Shown: positions 1 to 8,126, numbered from the stretch's first letter. The stretch: 33,855 nucleotides of DNA from Deltaproteobacteria bacterium HGW-Deltaproteobacteria-15 (GCA_002840535.1 PHBH01000078.1:1-33855); one strand, 5' to 3'. Notes: generated by a model not told the origin, from the letters alone. Translations and numbers: made by a program.

Positions 1-62
1 GGTCATTTGGATTTTGGTCATTTGAACTTGTTTCGTATTTCGTGCTTCGGATTTCGGATTTA
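1..62. repeat. Degenerate short-word intergenic repeat
   Basis: The first 62 bases are AT-rich and made of recurring words. GGTCATTTG occurs at position 1 and again at position 16, followed by repeated TTTCG and TTCGGATTT words. The low-complexity phrasing resembles the other word-repeat tracts in this window (5808-5842, 18235-18417, 33620-33855), which all lie at gene ends. No coding signal is visible. The tract may continue left of the window. Confidence 0.5.
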
Positions 63-80
63 TTCATATCCCTTCGCATA

Positions 81-96
81 AGCCCCTCGGGGGGCT
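81..96 (-). terminator. Possible hairpin terminator after sdhB
   Basis: AGCCCC (81-86) and GGGGCT (91-96) form a perfect 6-bp stem with a 4-base loop, about 50 bp downstream of the sdhB stop. There is no T tract on the minus strand after the stem, so intrinsic termination is uncertain. Confidence 0.3.
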
Positions 97-146
97 ACCT
101 GAGGCCGCGCGCCTGTCCCGTGAAGCGGGGCTCTACGGGTGGAGAC

Positions 147-863
147 TCATTCCGACCCCAGCGCTCCAGCCTTGGCGAGCGCGATGAAATGCGCAACATC
201 GATCTCTTTCGGGCATACGAACGAACAGGCCCGGGACGAGTGACATCGATAGATCCCTTCATCGCTGTACAAGCACCGCAGCCGCTCTTGTTTCTCCTGT
301 TCTCTCGAATCCATAACACGCACGATGGCGGCCAGCATTGCATTCGGCCCGAGAAAAGTTCCATGGCCGCCGATGCATGCCGAGGCGCAGCAGAAGCAGT
401 TGATGCATCGTGTGGCCGAAACGTATCGCTCCAGGGCCTTTGGACTGATGACCTGTTCCCTGCCGTCGCTGCGCGGCGGCTTTGGACTGATGACATAGGG
501 TTTGACCCGGTTGATTCGCTCGTAGGCCTTTTCCGTATCAATCACCAGGTCGCGTATCACCGGCGCCACATCGAGGGGCTCGACATTGAAAACCGTGGTG
601 CCGAAATAAGCGACCGCGTTCTCCACGAGGAGCTCGCACGCCAGGAGCGGTTTGCCGTTGATCTTCATGGAGCAGGTTCCGCACTGCCCGTGCTCGCAGG
701 AGGAGCCCCATGCCAGGGTCGGGTCCTGCTCGTCGTTGATTCTGCGGAGCAGATCGACGAAGCGCATGATCCGGCCGGCTTTCAGCGAATAGGTCTGCAC
801 CCAGGATCTCCCTTGATCCGGATCGTAGCGACGAACGTTCAGCGTGAGGTCGTATGTCGTCAT
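147..863 (-). CDS. sdhB: Succinate dehydrogenase/fumarate reductase iron-sulfur subunit
   Basis: This is the electron-transfer subunit that passes electrons between the flavoprotein and the membrane cytochrome b in succinate:quinone oxidoreductases. The 238-aa length is normal for the family. The N-terminal half has a plant-type 2Fe-2S motif (CEHGQCGTC, then a fourth Cys about a dozen residues later). The C-terminal half has the 4Fe-4S motif CINCFCCASAC and the 3Fe-4S motif CHSSRACSFVCP with the expected C-x5-C-x3-CP spacing. It is the last gene of the minus-strand operon and starts 9 bp after the sdhA stop. Sequence alone does not fix the direction (succinate oxidation or fumarate reduction) or exclude a substituted succinate as substrate. 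Confidence 0.93.
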   Translation of the reverse strand: MTTYDLTLNVRRYDPDQGRSWVQTYSLKAGRIMRFVDLLRRINDEQDPTLAWGSSCEHGQCGTCSMKINGKPLLACELLVENAVAYFGTTVFNVEPLDVAPVIRDLVIDTEKAYERINRVKPYVISPKPPRSDGREQVISPKALERYVSATRCINCFCCASACIGGHGTFLGPNAMLAAIVRVMDSREQEKQERLRCLYSDEGIYRCHSSRACSFVCPKEIDVAHFIALAKAGALGSE

Positions 864-872
864 GATTCCCTT

Positions 873-2669
873 TTAGTACTTTCGTTCTATGATGCCGAAT
901 TTCTCGTGATGCGCTCCCCCGGCATGGAAGACGCTCATATCCACCTCGCGCCGGCCGAGCTCGATCTTCCCGAATTCGGGCATGGTCACCAGCGTGTGGT
1001 AGTTGAATTCATCCTTGCGCTCAGGGAAATCATCCCGGAAATGGGCGCCGCGCGACTCCTTCCGATGCAGGGCCGCAGCGCAAATCGCCGTGGCCAGGGC
1101 CAGCAGGTTGTCAAGCTCCCAGCGCTGGACCAGCTCCTGGTCCATGACCAGGGTCTTCCTGCTGAGTCCGGTGCGCTCGGCCCGCGCCTTCAGTTCCCGG
1201 AGCGTCTCGATCGCCTCGCTGATTCCCGCCTCTGTGCGAAACACGCTGACCTTTTCGGTCATCACCGACCGGAGAGCGTTCCGGATCAGGCCGACATTGT
1301 CCCTGCCATTTGCCGCGAAATAGCCTTCGAACTTCTCACGGAAGCGCTCTCCCTTCACCTCCGGGAGTGCGCCGGGTTCCCGCTTCAGACGCTCGATCAC
1401 CCGATCGCCGACGACCTTGCCCACGGTAATGAGCTCGAGGATCGAATTGGTTCCCAGCCGGTTGAATCCGTGGAAGCTGGCTGCTGCGCACTCGCCCACC
1501 GCGTAGAGCCCTTCGATCGCTCTGTGCTGCGCGTCCTCTACCTCGCCGAATTCGTTGGTAGGGATTCCGCCCATGTGGTAATGGTTGCTCGGCCTGACCG
1601 GGCAGAGCTCTTTCTGCGGGTCCAGATTGACATAGCGCTTGAAAAAGCCGCTCACCTCCGGTATCTCCTGCTCGTGCACCTCGGCGGGAAGGTGCCTGAG
1701 ATCGATCCAGACATGTGCGGTGTTGTGATCGGGATTCAGGATGCCTCTTCCCGCGCGGATCTCCGACTCGATGGCCCGGGCCACCAGATCCCGCGGCGCC
1801 AGCTCCTTCATCTTGGGCGCATATCTCTCCATGAACGGTTCCTGGTCCCTGTTGCGCAGAATACCGCCCACCGAGCGCAGGGTTTCGCTTGCCAGGATGC
1901 CGGGCCCCACGATGCCCGTCGGATGGAATTGAACCGCCTCCGGGTCCATCACCGGCAGGCCGGCCTCCATGATGAGGGCCAGGCCGTCTCCGGTGTTCTG
2001 ACGGCAATTGGTGGTAACCTTGAAGACCTGGCCGCTGCCGCCCGAGGCGAAAACGGTCGCCCTGGTCAAGATCCGCAAAAAGGCGCCCTGCTTCTGCTCG
2101 AACACTATGCAGCCCGAACATTGCCGGTCTTTGATAAGCAGCTCCACTGCAACAGACTGGTTGATGAAGAGGATATTCCGCTTGAGGGACTCCCCCCAGG
2201 CCGTATCCATGATCCCTTTTCCGGTGCGGTCGGCCTCGAACACGGCCCGGAATGCCGAGGCCTCCCCGAAATTGCGGGTATGCCCTCCAAAGGTCCGCTT
2301 GCTCAAATGGCCCTGCGGGTCTCGTGAAAAATGCATCCCGCGGTTTTCCAGCCACAGGATCTCTTCCCAGGCGGACTCGCAGATCTTCTTCACCACGTTT
2401 TGATCGGCGGTGCAGTCGGATCCTTTCCAGGTGTCGAACATGTGAAAGATCGTGGCGTCATTGGGGTCTCGGGGGTCGACGGCCGCGAGACCCCCTTGTG
2501 CGGTCGAGGTATGCGATTTCTGGGGATGGGAGACCTTGGTCAGTGCAATGACCTTTGCGCCCGGCATACGCTCTAGAATCTCCGCGGCACAGCGCATTCC
2601 CGCTCCGCCGGCGCCGATGATCAGCACGTCACAACGGGTGGTTGCACGTGTTTTCAGACCCTCTTGCAT
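873..2669 (-). CDS. sdhA: Succinate dehydrogenase/fumarate reductase flavoprotein subunit
   Basis: This is the FAD-bearing catalytic subunit interconverting succinate and fumarate at the cytoplasmic face. It has 598 aa, the usual length. The N-terminus carries the dinucleotide motif GAGGAGM. It is followed by SHTSTAQGG, whose His is the expected site of covalent FAD attachment. Further on are FGGHTRNFG, HPTGI (substrate/FAD region), the APRDLVARAI segment with the catalytic Arg, and a C-terminal capping and helical domain. It sits between the cytochrome b gene (11-bp gap) and sdhB (9-bp gap), so the three subunits are co-transcribed. The upstream CitE and CoA-ligase genes leave open that the true substrate is a C5 analogue such as methylsuccinate; that is inference only. 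Confidence 0.95.
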   Translation of the reverse strand: MQEGLKTRATTRCDVLIIGAGGAGMRCAAEILERMPGAKVIALTKVSHPQKSHTSTAQGGLAAVDPRDPNDATIFHMFDTWKGSDCTADQNVVKKICESAWEEILWLENRGMHFSRDPQGHLSKRTFGGHTRNFGEASAFRAVFEADRTGKGIMDTAWGESLKRNILFINQSVAVELLIKDRQCSGCIVFEQKQGAFLRILTRATVFASGGSGQVFKVTTNCRQNTGDGLALIMEAGLPVMDPEAVQFHPTGIVGPGILASETLRSVGGILRNRDQEPFMERYAPKMKELAPRDLVARAIESEIRAGRGILNPDHNTAHVWIDLRHLPAEVHEQEIPEVSGFFKRYVNLDPQKELCPVRPSNHYHMGGIPTNEFGEVEDAQHRAIEGLYAVGECAAASFHGFNRLGTNSILELITVGKVVGDRVIERLKREPGALPEVKGERFREKFEGYFAANGRDNVGLIRNALRSVMTEKVSVFRTEAGISEAIETLRELKARAERTGLSRKTLVMDQELVQRWELDNLLALATAICAAALHRKESRGAHFRDDFPERKDEFNYHTLVTMPEFGKIELGRREVDMSVFHAGGAHHEKFGIIERKY

Positions 2670-2680
2670 CCATGCTCCTT

Positions 2681-3499
2681 TTAGATCAACAACAATTTCA
2701 AACCTGCCCAGGCAAATACCAGTGTCACGAAGCAGAGCAGCACCGCGACGCCTGTTTTCACTTTCGCTGAAAGGATGTAGTCATGACCTATGGAGTAAAG
2801 GCCGTAAGCCCCGTGGTAGAGGACGCCGGCCAGGAGTGCGAGATCGACCAGTTTGATGAAGGGGTTTCCCATCCGGGCAATAATCACCTGGGCGTCGTGC
2901 CCGGTGGCCGGGTTGAGATGCATGAAGAGCATGTGGGCGGGCGCCATCAACAAAAGAAAGGCGCCGGAGATGCGCTGAAGCTTCCAGAAGATTGAAGCGC
3001 CGGATGTACGGAGTTTCGCGACGGTGATGTAGGCCACACAGGCGGAAGCGGCCGCGGTGTAGACCCAGAAGAGAGGGGCCGAAATGGTCTGGTTGCCGAT
3101 CACCATGAAAAGGCCCAGCAGGAAGGTGTACAGGACACCCAGGCCGATCACCCACTTCAACACGATCTCGTCCTGCCGGTTTTGGAAAACCTCGTAAAGA
3201 ATCAACCGTGCGCCGTTCATGGCGTGGTAGATCACGGGCAGTGCCAGAAGCCATTCCAAAAAGACGAACGGCAAAGAACCCAATATTTTCATATATGCGT
3301 CGAAACGAGGCGCATCGTGGAGGGCGGAGAGGGTGAGGATGTGAAACCAGACGTACAGGACCAGCAGAACTCCGCTGACCCGGTGCGCCCAGGCCGCAAG
3401 AAAAGGGTATCCCCGGGTTTTCGCCTGAAACCTGAAGAATCCAGCCAGCGATTGAACCCTGCGGCCGGGGCTTCTTGCGGCGGGGGCTGATGTCGTCAT
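2681..3499 (-). CDS. Fused SdhC-SdhD-like cytochrome b membrane subunit
   Basis: This is a membrane anchor of about 272 aa with roughly six or seven hydrophobic segments, expected to bind heme b and quinone for the SdhAB enzyme. The two halves resemble each other. The first has HRVSGVLL, a His in VWFHIL, then ALPVIYHAMNGARL. The second has QRISGAFLL, a His in PAHMLFMH, then GVLYHGAYGLYSI. This pattern of RxSG, His and YHxxxG occurs separately in SdhC and SdhD of two-subunit anchors, so the protein looks like a fusion or internal duplication. The start chosen is the ATG giving MTTSAPAA. A longer frame upstream overlaps the ferredoxin gene and has no better ribosome site. It starts 10 bp after the ferredoxin stop. 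Confidence 0.85.
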   Translation of the reverse strand: MTTSAPAARSPGRRVQSLAGFFRFQAKTRGYPFLAAWAHRVSGVLLVLYVWFHILTLSALHDAPRFDAYMKILGSLPFVFLEWLLALPVIYHAMNGARLILYEVFQNRQDEIVLKWVIGLGVLYTFLLGLFMVIGNQTISAPLFWVYTAAASACVAYITVAKLRTSGASIFWKLQRISGAFLLLMAPAHMLFMHLNPATGHDAQVIIARMGNPFIKLVDLALLAGVLYHGAYGLYSIGHDYILSAKVKTGVAVLLCFVTLVFAWAGLKLLLI

Positions 3500-3509
3500 G
3501 GACTTACTC

Positions 3510-3740
3510 TCACTCTGCACTACACTCCTCATAAAGCTTCTGGATCGTGACTGCGCCTGTTTTGCAGGCATCGAGACAAAGCCCGCAGAGCGTGCATTCG
3601 TCCTCGTTCTCCTCCACCACGGTTGGCCGGCCGTTTTTCAGCTCAAACATCCCCAGGGGGCAGACGCCGATCCAACGCTTGACCCCGTCCGGATCCCCGC
3701 ATTTTTCCTGGTCAATGACGACCCGCACAAATTCTCCCAT
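3510..3740 (-). CDS. Small 4Fe-4S ferredoxin with a degenerate first cluster
   Basis: A 76-aa ferredoxin-like protein. The second half has a complete C-x2-C-x2-C-x3-C motif (C49, C52, C55, C59; CTLCGLCLDACK), with Lys where Pro is usual. The first half keeps only C14 and C27 (the latter in VCPLGMFE), so the first cluster of a standard two-cluster ferredoxin seems absent or altered. An extra Cys is at 73. It lies between the CitE gene and the cytochrome b gene with gaps of 15 and 10 bp. It is therefore probably an electron carrier or accessory subunit serving the dehydrogenase complex, although its partner is not shown by sequence. Confidence 0.85.
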   Translation of the reverse strand: MGEFVRVVIDQEKCGDPDGVKRWIGVCPLGMFELKNGRPTVVEENEDECTLCGLCLDACKTGAVTIQKLYEECSAE

Positions 3741-3755
3741 CCTTGTCGCCTCGCT

Positions 3756-4655
3756 TTAACGGGTTTTCGGCCCATGCATTTTTTCCGCGATTTCCACTAA
3801 CCTTTTCGACTGAGCGAACACCGGATAGTCGATGAACTTGCCGTCGACCTGGATGGCTGCAAGACCCTTCGCTTCAGCCTCCTCGAAGGCCGCCACCACC
3901 TTGGCGGCGAACGCGATTTCCTCCGCCGTGGGCGAGAAGAGCGTGTTGCAGAAATCAACCTGGTCGGGATGGATGCAGAGTTTCCCGCCGAAGCCGAGAC
4001 GCTGCCCTCGCATGGCGTCCGCTTCGAATGCTTCCCTGTCTTTCAGATCGATCATGAAAGGGGTGTCGAGCGGAGGATCTATCCCTGCCGCCCGGCATGC
4101 CAGTGCGATCCGTGCCCGCGGGAAGGCGAGTTCCTCTCCGGTTTTCGTAATCCGGAAACCCATGTCAAGGCTGAAATCCGCCGCGCCGAAGGCCAATGTG
4201 TGCAGGCGCGGGGGTTCGGTTTTCGCATCCGCAATCTTAAAAACGTTCCTGACCCCCAGGGCGGTCTCGATCAGCGCCACCAGCCCCAGCGTTCCCGGCT
4301 GGAGACCGCTGCCTTCCTCCGCCGCCGACATCAACCTTCCCATTCGGTCCACATCTTCAGGGGTTTGCACCTTCGGCAACAGGATCGAGTCAGGGCCGGG
4401 ACCGACAATGGACGTCAAATCGGATTCGGTCAGGCCGGTGTCGAGCGCATTGACGCGCACCATCAGCTTGCGGTCGCGGTGCCGGTCAAGCTTTTCCCTG
4501 ACTATCGGGCGAACGGTGGCCTTCTCGGCAACAGGCACCGCATCTTCCAGGTCGATGATCACCAGATCTGCGGCAGTGGCCACGGCTTTGTCCACACGCT
4601 CGGGCCGGTTGCCGGGGACGAACAATGCGGATCTCGCAAGACCGAAGGGTTTCAT
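3756..4655 (-). CDS. CitE/HpcH-type lyase (malyl-CoA or citramalyl-CoA lyase-like)
   Basis: A 299-aa TIM-barrel protein of the citrate lyase beta / malyl-CoA lyase family. It has the N-terminal RSALFVPGNRPERV signature, the metal-site region LVIIDLEDAVP, KVQTPEDV in the middle, LVALIETALGV with the metal-binding Glu, and FGAADFSLDMG. The C-terminus has GKLCIHPDQV, the family's conserved substrate-side motif. Family members cleave 3-hydroxy-3-carboxyacyl-CoA esters, for example malyl-CoA to acetyl-CoA plus glyoxylate, or citramalyl-CoA to acetyl-CoA plus pyruvate. No citrate lyase alpha or gamma genes are present, which argues against citrate lyase. The two-subunit CoA ligase just upstream could make the thioester. 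The start ATG immediately follows the stop of a 26-codon small ORF (TGA then ATG), suggesting translational coupling. Confidence 0.88.
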   Translation of the reverse strand: MKPFGLARSALFVPGNRPERVDKAVATAADLVIIDLEDAVPVAEKATVRPIVREKLDRHRDRKLMVRVNALDTGLTESDLTSIVGPGPDSILLPKVQTPEDVDRMGRLMSAAEEGSGLQPGTLGLVALIETALGVRNVFKIADAKTEPPRLHTLAFGAADFSLDMGFRITKTGEELAFPRARIALACRAAGIDPPLDTPFMIDLKDREAFEADAMRGQRLGFGGKLCIHPDQVDFCNTLFSPTAEEIAFAAKVVAAFEEAEAKGLAAIQVDGKFIDYPVFAQSKRLVEIAEKMHGPKTR

Positions 4656-4736
4656 TCACATCCTGCCTTCGAGCTCATCCGACAGATCGGAGGCCACCCG
4701 CTTCCAGATGTTTTTCTCCAGGTCATTGAGCGTCAT
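4656..4736 (-). CDS. Putative 26-aa small protein between the SucD-like and CitE genes
   Basis: Reading the minus strand gives ATG at 4736 and TGA at 4656-4658, encoding 26 residues that begin MTLNDLEKNIWKRV and end in DELEGRM. A purine-rich ribosome site (GAGGAGG and GGAG) lies just upstream, in the 15-bp gap after the SucD-like gene. The stop abuts the CitE start codon. The peptide is charged and looks like one amphipathic helix. It fills the only gap between two otherwise tightly packed genes. It could be a microprotein, a coupling leader, or chance. No family is recognised. Confidence 0.45.
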   Translation of the reverse strand: MTLNDLEKNIWKRVASDLSDELEGRM

Positions 4737-4751
4737 CTCCGCCGGCCTCCT

Positions 4752-5645
4752 CTAAATGAACCCTGCGACAATTCGGGCAATGTCGGAAAAAGATTCGGCA
4801 ACATGAATGCCGGCCTCCCGAAGCCGGGCGACTTTGCCGCGGGCACTGCCCTGGTCCCCCTCGACTATGGTCGCCGCATGTCCGAATCGCACCCCCGGCA
4901 TTTCATCCACGAAACGGCCCGCGATGAAGGCGACTATCGGCAGTTTTACTTCCTTTTCCGTGACGTAGTCGGCCAACCGCTCCTCGATGACCCCGCCCGG
5001 TTCACTGAACAGCACCACAGCCTTTGTCTCAGGATCGCTGTCGAACAGGGGTATCAAATCCAGAAAGTTCGACCCGACCACCGGATCGCCGCCGATCCCC
5101 ACGCAGGTGCTCTGACCGATGCCCTGTGTGGTGAGCAGGTTGGCGACCTCCGTGGTCATGCCCCCGCTTCGTGATGCAATCCCCACCGGGCCCGGCATGT
5201 ACGCCTTGCGCACATCGTCCACCGGCCCCCCCGCCATGCCCAGCTTGATGATACCGGGCGAAATCAGCCCAAGCGTATTGGGCCCGATGACCCTGGCACC
5301 GCGAGCATTCGCCATTTCGATGATTTCGATGGTATCCCTGCGCGGAACACGCTCGGAAACGACAACCAGAAGTTTGATCCCGTTATCGAGTGATTCGCAG
5401 GCAGCGCCCTTTACCAGTCCCGGCGGGACCGAGATTACGGATGCATCGGCCGGATGTTCCCTCAGTGCCTGGCGCACCGTGTCGAAAACCGGCACCCCGT
5501 GGACCGACTGCCCCTTTTTGCCGGGCGTAACGCCGGCCACGACTTTCGTTCCATAGGCAATCATGTCCTTGGTGAACGAAGCCGCCTCCCGCCCCGTGAT
5601 TCCCTGAACGATAACCCGCGTCCCTTCTTTTGCCAGAATCGCCAT
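4752..5645 (-). CDS. SucD-like CoA ligase alpha subunit (dicarboxylate-CoA ligase)
   Basis: A 297-aa NDP-forming CoA ligase alpha subunit. An N-terminal CoA-binding Rossmann domain (VIVQGITGREAASFT, GVTPGKKG) is followed by two flavodoxin-like lobes. The phosphohistidine loop is seen as GHAATIVEGDQGSARGK near residue 250. IGPNTLGLISP and SRSGGMTTEVA are further family motifs. It pairs with the SucC-like gene upstream. The family includes succinyl-CoA synthetase and malate-CoA ligase (MtkB). With a CitE-type lyase downstream, malate or a C5 dicarboxylate is as plausible as succinate. A 188-bp gap containing word repeats separates it from the beta subunit gene. Confidence 0.9.
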   Translation of the reverse strand: MAILAKEGTRVIVQGITGREAASFTKDMIAYGTKVVAGVTPGKKGQSVHGVPVFDTVRQALREHPADASVISVPPGLVKGAACESLDNGIKLLVVVSERVPRRDTIEIIEMANARGARVIGPNTLGLISPGIIKLGMAGGPVDDVRKAYMPGPVGIASRSGGMTTEVANLLTTQGIGQSTCVGIGGDPVVGSNFLDLIPLFDSDPETKAVVLFSEPGGVIEERLADYVTEKEVKLPIVAFIAGRFVDEMPGVRFGHAATIVEGDQGSARGKVARLREAGIHVAESFSDIARIVAGFI

Positions 5646-5807
5646 GAACTGGTTCCTTTATTGAGGGGAGTTCTTGTCGCCGCCCCTGATGGTGCTCTTC
5701 TCCTGGGTTCCCGATTTGGCGGTCATTCCAACTGCCGCTCTCGGTCTGAGACGATCAGAAGTTAAGAAGGGTAGAAGGTAAAAGTGATGACTTCTCCCTT
5801 CCAGTTT

Positions 5808-5842
5808 ACTGCTTACTGCTTACTGCCTACTGCTTACTGACT
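5808..5842. repeat. Five tandem heptamers overlapping a stop codon
   Basis: Five consecutive 7-base units of the form ACTGCTT (two exact, then ACTGCCT, ACTGCTT, ACTGACT) occupy 5808-5842. The last two residues and stop codon of the SucC-like gene (stop at 5834-5836) are written in this repeat, so the repeat forms part of its 3-prime end. The flank at 5761-5807 has similar simple-word character. Confidence 0.7.
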
Positions 5843-7033
5843 CCCTACATCCGCATTAGCCACGGCAATAGCCGCTGCTTCATCGATGGAGACTTTCCGG
5901 TCGCAGAAACGGACTCCGTACTTGGAAAGGATCTTGTATCCTTCCTCCTCCCAGGCGCCGGGTACCCGAAACACGGCCACGGTCTCCGAAGGCCGTTTTC
6001 CGGCTTCGAGGATCCCCTTGATAACGCCCCGCGCGACAAGATCCACTCGCGTGTTGCTGACCACGTTCATGATCACGGCCACTTTTTTTACACCGGGTTT
6101 GGAGAGGATGTGACGAGTCAGTTCCTTTACCTTCCTCACAGAAGGATTGCCGCCGATCTCGCAGTAATTGGCCGGTCTCCCCCCGTGTGCGCGGACCGCG
6201 TCGAATGCTGTGAGGGACGCGCCGCCCCCGCCGATAATGAGGCCCAGGTCACCGTCAAACTCGACGACCCGGCCGGCGACTCCACGGTGGTCCAGACTAT
6301 CGATCTTCGCCGCTGCACGCTCGAAATCGGACTGGCGGCGAGCCGCTTCGATCCGAGAGTTGTCCTTCTCGATCGCCGCCAGGTCCGGATGCCGGAACAG
6401 TCCGTCATCATCGATGTCCAGGTGGCAGTCCAGGGCGATTAATCGGCCGTCCCCTGTCAGGGCCAGCGGATTGATTTCGGCGATCGTGGCGTCGGTTTCG
6501 ATAAACACCTTTGCCAGCTTTGCCAGCACGGATTCGATGGACAGCAGCAACTTCCCGGAGAGGCCGGTTTCTGCGACGATCTGCCGCGCCTTGTACTCAG
6601 GCAGGCCGTCCCGGAGAGTGAAGTGCTCCCTGCAGATCTTTTCAGGCTCACGTCGCGCCAACTCCTCTATGTCCACACCGCCTTCGCTCGAAAAAATGGC
6701 CACCGGCGCCTTGGCAACAGTGTCGTAGGTGACGGCCATGAAGAACTCACGACGGACATCCGCCTTTTCCTCGACGAGCACCTTTTTCGGACGATACCCG
6801 CGGATCTTGGTGGAGAACAGCCTTTCGATTTGGAGGCCCACTCGCGCGCCCATCTCGGCCGCCAGCACGCCGCCCGTCTTACCCCGTCCTCCTATTGGGA
6901 TCTGGGCCTTGAGCATGACCGGACCCGGAATGGCAAGGGATGGCTCCTCACCTTCCGAGACCACTATGCCTTTGGGAGTCTGGATCCCGTACCGATTCAA
7001 AACCGATTTGGCCTCAAACTCGAGTAAACGCAC
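5834..7033 (-). CDS. SucC-like CoA ligase beta subunit (ATP-grasp)
   Basis: A protein of about 399 aa with an N-terminal ATP-grasp fold (LLEFEAKSVLNRYG, LKAQIPIGGRGKTGG, VLVEEKADV), AEINPLAL at the metal site, and a C-terminal ligase lobe (GLIIGGGGASL, NYCEIGGNPS). It activates a carboxylate to its CoA ester together with the SucD-like subunit. I place the start at a GTG at 7033 because GGAGG lies 5 bases upstream and the family starts right before the LLEFEAK segment. An ATG at 7051 would add six residues, and longer frames have poor family fit. It is the first gene of the operon with citE and sdhCAB. The C-terminus ends in a heptamer repeat. Confidence 0.88.
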   Translation of the reverse strand: MRLLEFEAKSVLNRYGIQTPKGIVVSEGEEPSLAIPGPVMLKAQIPIGGRGKTGGVLAAEMGARVGLQIERLFSTKIRGYRPKKVLVEEKADVRREFFMAVTYDTVAKAPVAIFSSEGGVDIEELARREPEKICREHFTLRDGLPEYKARQIVAETGLSGKLLLSIESVLAKLAKVFIETDATIAEINPLALTGDGRLIALDCHLDIDDDGLFRHPDLAAIEKDNSRIEAARRQSDFERAAAKIDSLDHRGVAGRVVEFDGDLGLIIGGGGASLTAFDAVRAHGGRPANYCEIGGNPSVRKVKELTRHILSKPGVKKVAVIMNVVSNTRVDLVARGVIKGILEAGKRPSETVAVFRVPGAWEEEGYKILSKYGVRFCDRKVSIDEAAAIAVANADVGSQ

Positions 7034-7314
7034 AGCGCCCTCCGTGTGCATTGAAAGTCGACAGGGAAAATGATTGCAGCACAGTCTCCTTCGCGGGAAT
7101 GACGGAGGGTGACAAAGCGAAGTTCTTTGCAACGTCAGGATTCACTGTTGCTTCTTCCATTCCCGGCGGTGCACTATCTAATTTTCCTGGTGCCCCGATA
7201 AACGGGATGTTCGACGCTTCTGATTCCCGGCCCGCTCGGAAGTGAAGTCTGAATCGTGCGAATGATCGGAGTAAGCGGTAAACCAAAGGGAATGAAGTTT
7301 TTCTTTAAGGGAAG

Positions 7315-7944
7315 CTAGGTAACGGTAATCCGGCGCTCGTTGCTTTCCGGAAAAGGGTATTCCATATGTTTCGCCGTAGCCCTCGCAACGGTCTCACCAA
7401 AACAACGGGAAACCACCTTCAGCGCCATGTCAATGCCGGCGGAGATACCCGCGGAGGTGAAGAGCGCACCTTCTTCAACAAAATGTACTTCCTTTTCAAC
7501 AATGACTTCCGGAAACAACTCCTGCATCCATTCAAGAGAACGGTAATGTGTGGTGGCTCGCTTTCCATCGAGAAGCCCTGCCTTCCCGAGTAAAAGAGCG
7601 CCGGTACACACGGAGGACAGGATTTCAACCTCTCCCGAGCGTTCTGCGATCCACCTGAGCAGACGCGTGTTATTCATTTCCTTTCTTGTCCCCCAGCCAC
7701 CGGGTACGACCAGGAGGTCCAGTGCGGGGCAGTCATCCAGATCAAAGTCGGGCAAAACCCTCATTCCGCCGGCGGCGACCACCGGCTCCTTTGTTTCGGC
7801 AATGAGAAGGAGGTTGAACGGGGACGGCTCATCGCGGCGTTTCCCTTCGTCCAACCTCACGGCGGAGAAAACTTCAAAAGGCCCGCAGAAATCAAGCACC
7901 TCAACGTTCTCAAAGAGAAGAATGCCTACTTGCTTTCTGTTCAT
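7315..7944 (-). CDS. DJ-1/PfpI family protein (GATase1-like)
   Basis: A 209-aa single-domain DJ-1/PfpI protein. The N-terminus VGILLFENVEVLDFCGPFEVF is typical of the isonitrile hydratase / AraC-amidase-like branch. LLVVPGGWG and the nucleophile elbow SSVCTGALLLGKAGLLDG put the reactive Cys at residue 113, followed by ATTHY. There is no C-terminal AraC DNA-binding domain. Family roles include isonitrile hydration, glyoxalase or chaperone-like activity, and none can be chosen here. The 281-bp gap towards the SucC-like gene holds simple repeat fragments and no gene that I can support. Confidence 0.85.
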   Translation of the reverse strand: MNRKQVGILLFENVEVLDFCGPFEVFSAVRLDEGKRRDEPSPFNLLLIAETKEPVVAAGGMRVLPDFDLDDCPALDLLVVPGGWGTRKEMNNTRLLRWIAERSGEVEILSSVCTGALLLGKAGLLDGKRATTHYRSLEWMQELFPEVIVEKEVHFVEEGALFTSAGISAGIDMALKVVSRCFGETVARATAKHMEYPFPESNERRITVT

Positions 7945-8126
7945 TATGAGATCTCGGAGGCAGATGGTTCAGGAGTGAAAACGACAATCCATATTCTTTT
8001 AAAGGGGATTCGCGAAAAACTCAAGAAAAAATACTTCAGGGTCACCGCTTTCTCAATTCCCGCCGCGGTACCGCGATGCGGCAGGAGTGGTCACCGGGAG
8101 CCGGGATTTGCTTCGATCGGCGACTG

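Noticed and set aside
42..2327. Long open frame on the plus strand
   Set aside because: It lies entirely antisense to sdhA and sdhB, has no family-like sequence, and arises from GC-rich codon use of the real genes.
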